Below, one piece after another: positions 1 to 5,196 of a stretch of DNA of 14,513 nt; positions within the stretch are counted from its first letter, which is position 1; each line of letters starts with the position of its first letter. The notes beneath the pieces are model-generated. The model made no database searches, had not been told where the DNA came from, and was given only the letters and a program-made list of their open reading frames with translations. The position numbers and the translations under genes were made by a program. The DNA lies in the NCBI GenBank assembly GCA_030682505.1, contig JAUXOH010000094.1, forward strand, positions 1-14,513, written 5' to 3'. This stretch comes from Candidatus Didemnitutus sp. Its GTDB lineage: Bacteria > Verrucomicrobiota > Verrucomicrobiia > Opitutales > Opitutaceae.

Positions 1-98
1 ACGATCCGGCGGAACAACTCCGGCCCAAGGCCTTCATTGTTCCGCCCAACCACAAACCGCTCGTCATTCCACCCTCAATCACTAAACCAAAAGTGTAA
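1..98 (+). CDS. C-terminal tail of an unidentified ORF, possibly a DDE transposase
   Basis: The third frame is open from the window edge to TAA at 96-98 and encodes about 31 residues, ending ...PPSITKPKV. No catalytic motif lies in this piece. The reason to think of an insertion-sequence gene is its neighbour: the stop codon falls inside a repeated tgtaac(c)yatgtcc motif (94-131), an arrangement I associate with the ends of IS481/IS21-like elements. The other two plus frames are also open for much of this stretch, so the reading frame itself is uncertain. The rest of the gene would lie to the left of the window. Confidence 0.3.
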   Translation, partial: DPAEQLRPKAFIVPPNHKPLVIPPSITKPKV

Positions 99-131
99 CC
101 TATGTCCTTGGACTAAATGTAACCCATGTCC
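94..131. repeat. Two direct 14-bp repeats, period 24 bp (candidate IS end)
   Basis: TGTAACCTATGTCC at 94-107 recurs as TGTAACCCATGTCC at 118-131 (13 of 14 identical), with starts 24 bp apart. Tandem copies a little over two helical turns apart just after a gene's stop codon fit transposase-binding repeats in the terminal inverted repeat of a DDE element. The opposite end is not in the window, so the family (IS481 or IS21-like) is an inference. Confidence 0.55.
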
Positions 132-141
132 GGATCATACC
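130..141. repeat. 12-bp direct repeat, left copy, flanking the RAYT element
   Basis: CCGGATCATACC occurs here and again at 1220-1231. The copies bracket the RAYT element with its inverted repeats, lying 23 bp outside the left inverted repeat and 8 bp outside the right one. They could be a target duplication, or the footprint of recombination between two copies of the same short sequence. Confidence 0.55.
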
Positions 142-164
142 CTCGATTACCGGCCGGCTCAGCA

Positions 165-191
165 ATAGGGTCAGGCTTTGTAGTTTGTAGT
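165..191. repeat. Left 27-bp inverted repeat of the RAYT element
   Basis: It begins ATAGGGTCAGGCTTTG and ends in the tandem-like TAGTTTGTAGT. It is the exact reverse complement of 1185-1211. It contains the transposase TGA stop at 171-173 on the minus strand. Confidence 0.9.
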
Positions 192-1151
192 CCATCCGAG
201 CTTCTTTTGTAGGGCGGGGTCGGGTTGGCGCTGCCAGGCACTGGCTTGGCGGCTGACTTCGTGTAGTCCGCCCATGTTCAAGGCGGTCCCGAGCCAGCGG
301 TTGGTCGCGGTCGTGCGGGCCTTCAGGGCGGCGGCGAGGGCCCGTTTCCAGTCGGCTGATTTGCTTGTCTGAACGAGATCGGCCGGCGTGCGGCGGAGCT
401 TACGCAAGAGTCTGGTCAACTCTTCTTGCCAGAGGGCTTCTCTCGTCTGCTTGGTCTCGGCGGCCATCCGGCGTCCCTGTCCCACGAGTTCCTGGTTCTC
501 CTTGATCATGGTCTTGGCGAAGTCGCTGGTCCCGATAATCCACCCCTTGGACATTTCTGTGAAGCGCTGTTTTTTCCGTTCCGATTCATCTTCGGCCAGC
601 CAGGCGAGGTAATCGAGATATTTTCTGCGACCGGTGGGAGTGTCAGCCAGTTCGCCGGCGTGGTCCAGGGCGGGTTGGGGTTGATACCAAGCAGGTCGGA
701 GCTTTGGATTCAGCAGCCAGCGCAGGCTGGTCCACGGGTAAGTCGGCAGGTCGGCGACGGGCCGGAGCTTCGCGCGGACGGGATTGAGATGGATGTAGTG
801 ACAGAGTGGACCCAGTCCGCCGTCGGGATCCACCAGCAGGCTCTTGTAACGGCCTTGAAAGAGGTGTCCGCGTTCGTTGCGCAGACGGTTGAACCGGGTG
901 GAGTAAGTGCCCTGCAGCCACCGCATGCCGTCCACCAGATTGGCCCCGGGAGTGGAGACAGCCAGATGGTAATGGTTCGACATGAGGCACCAAGCGTGGA
1001 CCAGCCGGCCGGTCTTCGCACACGTCTCGCCGAGGCACGTGAGGAAAGCCATCTTGGCCTTGTCCGACCGGAAGATGTCCGTCCGGTAATTGCCCCGGTT
1101 CAGGATATGATAGACCCCGGCCTCGGACTCCATTCGCAATGGTCGCGCCAT
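171..1151 (-). CDS. REP-associated tyrosine (Y1) transposase
   Basis: This 326-residue protein has the Y1/HUH transposase fold of the IS200/RAYT group. Such enzymes nick single-stranded DNA at hairpin-marked sites through a tyrosine-DNA intermediate. The N-terminus has the usual GVYHILNRGNYR opening. The metal-binding HUH signature is H60-Y61-H62 in MSNHYHLAV. The block GHLFQGRYKSLLVD (about 95-108) holds the likely catalytic tyrosine (Y102; Y83 is the alternative), and YIHLNPVRAKL (about 118-128) is the standard RAYT motif. The first ~150 residues are the catalytic domain. The remaining ~170 are a basic helical extension probably involved in DNA recognition. ATG at 1149-1151 begins MARPLRMESE, typical for the family. 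The gene fills the space between the 27-bp inverted repeats and appears intact. Family assignment is firm; current activity is unknown. Confidence 0.9.
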   Translation of the reverse strand: MARPLRMESEAGVYHILNRGNYRTDIFRSDKAKMAFLTCLGETCAKTGRLVHAWCLMSNHYHLAVSTPGANLVDGMRWLQGTYSTRFNRLRNERGHLFQGRYKSLLVDPDGGLGPLCHYIHLNPVRAKLRPVADLPTYPWTSLRWLLNPKLRPAWYQPQPALDHAGELADTPTGRRKYLDYLAWLAEDESERKKQRFTEMSKGWIIGTSDFAKTMIKENQELVGQGRRMAAETKQTREALWQEELTRLLRKLRRTPADLVQTSKSADWKRALAAALKARTTATNRWLGTALNMGGLHEVSRQASAWQRQPDPALQKKLGWTTNYKA

Positions 1152-1184
1152 GCCCCCAGTCCACCCAGTCTCTCCCCGCCGTCA

Positions 1185-1211
1185 ACTACAAACTACAAAG
1201 CCTGACCCTAT
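1185..1211. repeat. Right 27-bp inverted repeat of the RAYT element
   Basis: Exact reverse complement of 165-191. It starts 33 bp upstream of the transposase ATG, so it could also carry the transposase promoter or operator. Confidence 0.9.
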
Positions 1212-1219
1212 GACTTGGC

Positions 1220-1231
1220 CCGGATCATACC
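1220..1231. repeat. 12-bp direct repeat, right copy, flanking the RAYT element
   Basis: Second copy of CCGGATCATACC (first at 130-141). Together the two copies delimit a 1,078-bp segment containing the RAYT element. Confidence 0.55.
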
Positions 1232-1354
1232 ACATCCAAAGTGGATGTGTGCGCACAGAACTGCATCTCGCAGACCTCGTGAGCAGGACAAACGCACACG
1301 CTTGCTCAAGCTGAGGGCAACCGCTTCAGCGGCTAGGCATCGCGAGGCGATGCC
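1231..1354. repeat. Cluster of short palindromes, REP-like
   Basis: Three hairpins lie in 124 bp without a gene. CACATCCA/TGGATGTG has an 8-bp stem and AAG loop (1231-1249). CCGC/GCGG has a TTCA loop (1321-1332). GGCATCGC/GCGATGCC has an 8-bp stem and GAG loop (1336-1354). None is followed by a T-tract, so they are not standard intrinsic terminators. Next to a RAYT gene they could be REP sequences, the hairpins such transposases act on. No second genomic copy can be checked here. Apart from these palindromes I see nothing in 1212-1357. Confidence 0.45.
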
Positions 1355-1357
1355 GGC

Positions 1358-1415
1358 CCGGAGTATTCCTACAATTGAGGCGGCCTTCGCCTGAGATACC
1401 AAAACAATACTCCGG
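1358..1415. repeat. 58-bp interrupted palindrome across the end of the membrane-protein gene
   Basis: CCGGAGTATT at 1358-1367 pairs exactly with AATACTCCGG at 1406-1415. A second, inner hairpin AGGCG/CGCCT sits at 1378-1392. The structure spans the stop codon (1369-1371) and last codons of the small membrane protein. It could protect the 3' end of the RHS transcript, act as a poor terminator (no U-tract), or be a mobile palindromic element that entered the gene's end. Confidence 0.5.
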
Positions 1416-1593
1416 TTGCGGCAAGGATCACAAAGAACCACACAGAGTTCACAGCCAAACGCTGCTTCCAATAATCGGCCTCTGGCAAATTTTGACCGGC
1501 CAGCCACCAGCAGTAGGCGATGCGGTTGGCCATCAGAACCAGCCAAATCACCAATAGCCACTTAATCGGCTGGAGAATTGATTTGGTAGTCAT
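1369..1593 (-). CDS. Small two-helix membrane protein, candidate immunity protein of the RHS gene
   Basis: This 74-residue protein has two predicted membrane helices. One is about residues 7-27 (the stretch around WLLVIWLVLMA, then AYCWWLAG). The second, about 44-64, includes VWFFVILAATGVLFWYL and is followed by the basic tail RRRPPQL. I chose ATG at 1591-1593 because it overlaps the RHS stop codon as ATGA, the usual sign of translational coupling. An in-frame start at 1623 would add ten residues inside the RHS gene. I recognise no family. Polymorphic RHS toxins are commonly followed directly by a small immunity gene, and many of those are membrane proteins, so this position and overlap make immunity the best guess. 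Its last codons fall inside a 58-bp palindrome, so the original C-terminus may have been replaced. Confidence 0.6.
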   Translation of the reverse strand: MTTKSILQPIKWLLVIWLVLMANRIAYCWWLAGQNLPEADYWKQRLAVNSVWFFVILAATGVLFWYLRRRPPQL

Positions 1594-3623
1594 TTTGTTA
1601 ACACACTGTCCGCTTTTCGCCACGTTCCGTCCGCCCAGCGAACCATGTTGGATTGGCCTTTGTAAACCTGCGGAGTAGACCAGCTCCTGACTTTCGAGAC
1701 GAATACATTACAATCAGTCATTAGCGGAAGCCACGGTCCTGTGCTAGCATTTCTCATGCTCAAGTAGGAATTGAGAGCATTGAAATCGACGTTATAGAGA
1801 CGAGTGGCCATGACTCCTGGAGTGTTGTTTCGATGAGAATGGTCCTTGATGTAACCTTTGCTCAGTCCGGGGAGATCTGGAAGCCGCGACGCTTCTCCAG
1901 GAACTCCCTCGGCATTTCCGAGGCCGGCTGCAAAGACTAACTTCCCATCCTCGAAGGTAGCAAGCCACTGGTGATACTTTCCTATGCTTCCAGCGACCGT
2001 CCCGCCGAAAACATCAGCCTGTTCCTCAAACAACCACGCTTCTCGCCGCGGTTCCTTTCTCGAGCTTTCCGAATTGAACAGATGTTGAAAAGCGCTCGTG
2101 ACCGCGCCATTTGCGAACTTTCCTCCACCGAGGACCGAAGCTGTGCCGCCGATAGCAGCGGCCGCCGCGGTGCGAGCGGCAATCCATCCACCTCCCTTGT
2201 CCATTTGGAAGAACCTTCCAACGCTACGGATATGCATGATACCGGCCGCTGCCGCAGAAGAAAGAAATCCATGACGGAATTGACCGCCTTGCGCTTCCGC
2301 AGCTAATCCTCCCACAGCACCGTGTGCAGCAGTTCGACCTGCCCAGTTTGCAAACATTTCGTCGGCGAAGATTCCCGATCCGTTATTGAAAATGTCCGCG
2401 ATCTGACCTGCGGCCCAAGCAGTAGCTGCACCTACCGCCGCCCCGATAACGCCTGCCTTAAATGCGTCCCCGACGCTGCCTCCGTTTAGTAATGACCCAG
2501 AGAAGCCCGATGCGAAACCGCCAGCCGCGCCACCCCATATTGCGGCGGCAGTTCCGAAGCCTGCTTTAAGACCACCAAATAGTGCGCCCCACGACTTGAA
2601 TACGGCCATGCCGCCTTGGGGCCCGAGGAATGCTGTAACAACGACAGCAACAACGATTCCAATAACCGCCGGCAAAATTTCCTTCAATTTGAAGTATCCG
2701 CTCGGATCGGTGGCATTCATCGGGTTGTTCCCGACGTAGCTGTAGCGATTGAAGCCCTGCGCATCCGTCGCATCGTCCACGTGTGGGTCAGCGCTCAAGA
2801 ACCTCCCCAGCGTCGGATCATAGACCCGCCCATTCATGTGGATGAGGCCGAGGTCGTCGAGTTGCTCGTGGTCGGTGTAGCCGCGGGTGTAGCCGCCCGA
2901 GGCGGTGGAGCCGGTGGCCGCGTTGGTGGTGATGACGCCGTTGGTGGAGGGAGTGAGGCGCTTGCCCCAGGCGTCGAAGGCGAAGCGCTTGACGATGGCG
3001 CCGGCCTCGTTGGTGACGGCGGTGATGGAGCCGAGCCCGTCGGTGTGGAACCAGCGGGTGTCGCGCGTCAGGTCGGAGCGCTCGGTGTAAACGGCGACGC
3101 GGCCGGCGGGGGTGAAGATGTAGTGCTTGTTCTCGGTGACGGCGCCGGCGCCGGCGGGGGTGAAGCGTTCGAAGAGGGCGCCGACGTAGGTGGTGGTGCC
3201 GAGCTGCGAGGTCTGTTTAACGCGCTCGCGGCCGGCGCCGAAGGCGAACTCGCTGAACTTGCCGCCGGCCATGTCGGCGCGGAGGAGCTGGTTGAAGGAG
3301 GTCCAGGTGACGGTGCGGCCGCCGCCGAAGGCCAGGTTGCCGTTGGCGTCGTAGGTGTAGCTTTGGGCGCCGAGGGGGCCGCCAGGAACCGTGGCAAAGG
3401 CCGTGGCCAAGCCGACGGCCGGCCCGGAAATATTGGCGGGGTCGATCGAATTGGCCCAAGTCCGTCCGACCCGGGTTGTGGACATGGTGCCGAGGAAGGC
3501 AACGTTGGCGTTGGAGGCGGCCGTGCCGGTGACGCGAACGGAGTTGTTTTCCTTCCGCGTGTATTGGTTGAGCGCGCGCGTTGTAGGAGTAGCGCACGGC
3601 CTTCTCCGCAGCGTTGCTCCCAT
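1590..3623 (-). CDS. 5'-truncated RHS-family protein with a C-terminal variable domain
   Basis: The open frame covers 677 codons. Residues from about 18 onward are RHS-like: NQYT, SYTYDANGNLAF (about 88-99), WFHTDGLGSITAVTN (191-205). The RHS-associated core follows around MNGRVYDPTLGRFLSADP (263-280) and NRYSYVGNNPMNATDPSG (292-309). A glycine/alanine-rich hydrophobic stretch runs from about 318 to 510. The last ~160 residues form a separate domain with H551 (KYHQWLATF), an HSH at about 595-597 and a Cys at 638 in TDCNVFV. That His-before-Cys order resembles permuted NlpC/P60-LRAT papain folds, which is an inference. Full RHS proteins usually exceed 1,000 residues. Here the 5' part is missing, no signal or delivery domain is present, and the first ~16 codons are not RHS-like because of a frameshift at 3572-3580. 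It is probably a displaced orphan RHS tip, or a pseudogene, although this 3' frame is intact. Confidence 0.8.
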   Translation of the reverse strand: MGATLRRRPCATPTTRALNQYTRKENNSVRVTGTAASNANVAFLGTMSTTRVGRTWANSIDPANISGPAVGLATAFATVPGGPLGAQSYTYDANGNLAFGGGRTVTWTSFNQLLRADMAGGKFSEFAFGAGRERVKQTSQLGTTTYVGALFERFTPAGAGAVTENKHYIFTPAGRVAVYTERSDLTRDTRWFHTDGLGSITAVTNEAGAIVKRFAFDAWGKRLTPSTNGVITTNAATGSTASGGYTRGYTDHEQLDDLGLIHMNGRVYDPTLGRFLSADPHVDDATDAQGFNRYSYVGNNPMNATDPSGYFKLKEILPAVIGIVVAVVVTAFLGPQGGMAVFKSWGALFGGLKAGFGTAAAIWGGAAGGFASGFSGSLLNGGSVGDAFKAGVIGAAVGAATAWAAGQIADIFNNGSGIFADEMFANWAGRTAAHGAVGGLAAEAQGGQFRHGFLSSAAAAGIMHIRSVGRFFQMDKGGGWIAARTAAAAAIGGTASVLGGGKFANGAVTSAFQHLFNSESSRKEPRREAWLFEEQADVFGGTVAGSIGKYHQWLATFEDGKLVFAAGLGNAEGVPGEASRLPDLPGLSKGYIKDHSHRNNTPGVMATRLYNVDFNALNSYLSMRNASTGPWLPLMTDCNVFVSKVRSWSTPQVYKGQSNMVRWADGTWRKADSVLTK

Positions 3624-3660
3624 CCGTCGAGGGGCGCCACTTAAGAAGACAGATGGACCA
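3577..3660 (-). pseudogene. Out-of-frame upstream remnant of the RHS gene
   Basis: In a different minus frame from the main RHS gene, this stretch encodes DGSNAAEKAVRYSYNAR, which is RHS-like. The expected continuation, ALNQYT, lies in the main frame. The junction is the alternating run GCGCGCGCG at 3572-3580. Two bases more or four bases fewer would rejoin the frames (YNARALNQY or YNALNQY). Similarity fades by about 3660, close to the pyrH start. This marks where the RHS gene was cut off. Confidence 0.5.
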
Positions 3661-3706
3661 TCTCCGCGATTGACGCGTCTTTTTTTCGCGCGTTTCCTTG
3701 CCTTTC

Positions 3707-4465
3707 ATGGGCGACACCTCTTCCGAGCAACCAACTCTTAAGTTTAAGCGCATCGTGCTGAAGCTCAGCGGCGAAGTGCTGCGCGGACGAGGCACTGAAC
3801 CGATCGATGCACTGACGCTCGAAAAAATGTGCGGGCAGGTGAAGGAAATCCACGACCTCGGCGTCGAAGTCTGCGTCGTGATCGGGGGCGGTAACATCTA
3901 CCGCGGCCTCCAAGGCACCAAGAAGGGAGTCGATCGCACCACCGGTGACTACATGGGCATGCTGGCCACGGTGATCAACGGCCTCGCTCTGATGGACCGC
4001 TTGGAGAAAATGGGCGTCAGCACGCGCGTGCAGACCGCCATCCCGATGAACCAGGTGGCCGAACCCTTCATCCTGCGCCGCGCCATGCGTCACTTGGAGA
4101 AGGGCCGCGTGGTGATTTTCGTCGCCGGCACGGGCAATCCTTATTTCTCGACCGATACCACCGCCGCGCTCCGCGCCTCCGAATTGCATGCCGACATCAT
4201 CATGAAAGCCACGAAGGTGGATGGCATTTACGACAAGGACCCGAAGAAGAACCCCGACGCGGTCAAATACGACGAGCTCACATTCATGGAAGCACTCAAG
4301 CAACGGCTGAACGTGATGGATTCCACGGCGTTTTCGCTCTGCATGGATAACAACGTACCGATTCTGGTGTTTGACCTCAACGACGAGCACGCCATCCGCA
4401 AGGCCGTGCTCGGAGAGAAAGTCGGCACTTTGGTCAGCAACCCGCCTCCAGTCGCAGCTACCTAG
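3707..4465 (+). CDS. pyrH: UMP kinase
   Basis: PyrH phosphorylates UMP to UDP with ATP, an essential cytoplasmic step in pyrimidine nucleotide synthesis. It is a hexameric amino-acid-kinase-fold enzyme, unrelated to eukaryotic UMP/CMP kinases. Visible motifs are KLSGE (K19-E23), the glycine loop VIGGGNIYRG (58-67), GDYMGMLATVINGLAL, the nucleotide-site block FVAGTGNPYFSTDTTAALRA, and ATKVDGIYDKDP. Length is 252 residues, normal for the family. I chose ATG at 3707; a TTG nine bases upstream is the only close alternative. No Shine-Dalgarno sequence is visible in the pyrimidine-rich leader. frr follows 73 bp downstream, the usual partner. The customary upstream rpsB-tsf pair is replaced here by minus-strand RHS debris. 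Confidence 0.97.
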   Translation: MGDTSSEQPTLKFKRIVLKLSGEVLRGRGTEPIDALTLEKMCGQVKEIHDLGVEVCVVIGGGNIYRGLQGTKKGVDRTTGDYMGMLATVINGLALMDRLEKMGVSTRVQTAIPMNQVAEPFILRRAMRHLEKGRVVIFVAGTGNPYFSTDTTAALRASELHADIIMKATKVDGIYDKDPKKNPDAVKYDELTFMEALKQRLNVMDSTAFSLCMDNNVPILVFDLNDEHAIRKAVLGEKVGTLVSNPPPVAAT

Positions 4466-4496
4466 TCTCAGGGCTCCGTCACCCGTCCGCAACCAA

Positions 4497-4512
4497 GCGG
4501 GCCTTCGCCCGC
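4497..4512. other. Hairpin in the pyrH-frr spacer
   Basis: GCGGGC/GCCCGC has a 6-bp stem and CTTC loop, 27 bp before the frr ATG. There is no T-tract, so full termination is unlikely. It may be an RNA-processing or stabilising element that adjusts frr relative to pyrH. Confidence 0.4.
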
Positions 4513-4538
4513 CAACTCCTCCCAACTTAAACCATTTT

Positions 4539-5096
4539 ATGAGCACCCAAGTCCTGAACGACGCCCAGACGCGCTTCAAGAAGGCCGTCGACCACACCCT
4601 CCACGAATTCAGCACCATCCACACCGGCAAGGCCTCGCCTGCCATGGTGGAGTCCGTGATGGTGGAAGCCTATGGCTCGATGATGCCCTTGAAGGGCTGC
4701 GCTGCCATCACCACGCCCGATCCGCGCATGATTCAAATCCAGCCGTGGGACAAGGGTCTCACCCGCGCGATCGAAAAGGCCCTCCAGATGGCCAACATCG
4801 GTGTCAATCCCGTGGTCGACGGCGTGCTGATTCGTCTCCCCTTCCCGGAACTTTCCCGCGAGCGCCGGCAGGAGTTCGTCAAAACCGCGCACCGCCTCGC
4901 CGAGGAAGGCCGCGTGGCCGTACGGCACATCCGTCGTGACGCGATGGAAGCAGCGAAAAAACTCAAGAAAGAGAGTGCTCTCTCGGAAGACGATGAGAAG
5001 CGCCTCGAAAAGGACGTCCAGACTGCGACCGACCGATCGATCAAAGAGATCGACACCCATCTTGCCCATAAGGAAAAGGAACTCCTCACGGTCTAG
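4539..5096 (+). CDS. frr: Ribosome recycling factor
   Basis: RRF splits post-termination 70S ribosomes together with EF-G so that the subunits can be reused. The 185-residue length is exactly that of most bacterial RRFs. Family blocks are visible: FSTIHTGKASPAMVESVMVEAYG near the N-terminus, DPRMIQIQPWDKG, then ANIGVNPVVDG, LPFPELSRERRQEFVKTAHR, and RVAVRHIRRDAMEAAKKLKKE, followed by a helical C-terminus ending KEKELLTV. ATG at 4539 begins MSTQVLNDAQTRF. The frame is also open upstream to 4371, but that overlaps pyrH and is not RRF-like. No Shine-Dalgarno sequence is visible before the start. The gene is last in the pyrH-frr unit and is followed by an intrinsic terminator. Confidence 0.97.
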   Translation: MSTQVLNDAQTRFKKAVDHTLHEFSTIHTGKASPAMVESVMVEAYGSMMPLKGCAAITTPDPRMIQIQPWDKGLTRAIEKALQMANIGVNPVVDGVLIRLPFPELSRERRQEFVKTAHRLAEEGRVAVRHIRRDAMEAAKKLKKESALSEDDEKRLEKDVQTATDRSIKEIDTHLAHKEKELLTV

Positions 5097-5144
5097 GCGG
5101 GCCACCGGTTCGAGGAAACTCCCTCGCGACACGAGGCGAATGCG

Positions 5145-5169
5145 ACCCGCCGAGCCCGGCGGGTTTTTT
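5145..5169 (+). terminator. Intrinsic terminator after frr
   Basis: CCCGCCG at 5146-5152, loop AGCC, CGGCGGG at 5157-5163 (the stem extends by one A-T pair), then six T residues at 5164-5169. It lies 49 bp past the frr stop and 27 bp before the stop of the convergent gene. It mainly serves the plus strand, since there is no A-run ahead of the stem. Confidence 0.9.
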
Positions 5170-5196
5170 CGTTTCTTCCCTGCCGGCCCGGCGAGC

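Larger units (their letters stand above)
165..1211 (-). mobile_element. RAYT (REP-associated tyrosine transposase) element with 27-bp inverted ends
   Basis: A 1,047-bp unit is bounded by perfect 27-bp inverted repeats at 165-191 and 1185-1211 and holds a single gene, the Y1/HUH transposase on the minus strand. The transposase stop codon and its last residues (TTNYKA) are encoded inside the left repeat, so repeat and gene are integrated. No short target duplication directly abuts the repeats (AGCA outside the left, GACT outside the right). A 12-bp direct repeat lies slightly further out at 130-141 and 1220-1231. RAYT-type genes are thought to be domesticated relatives of IS200/IS605 transposases that act on palindromic REP sequences. 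Palindromes of this kind are present just to the right, at 1231-1415. Confidence 0.8.

Noticed and set aside
426..1205. Plus-strand open frame of 259 codons ending in TTNYKA
   Set aside because: It is antisense to the transposase. The shared C-terminus with the transposase arises only because both end in copies of the same inverted repeat.
1208..1561. 117-codon minus-strand frame overlapping the small membrane protein
   Set aside because: It is in another frame, runs through the palindromes and has no membrane or domain pattern. The 74-residue frame has helices and ATGA coupling.
2616..3644. Plus-strand open frame rich in Gly, Ala, Val and Glu
   Set aside because: It is a mirror of the RHS gene, low in complexity and without motifs. 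The minus strand carries the RHS core.
3641..4645. Minus-strand open frame over pyrH and the frr start
   Set aside because: It is the reverse strand of two essential genes with full family signatures and has no domain of its own.
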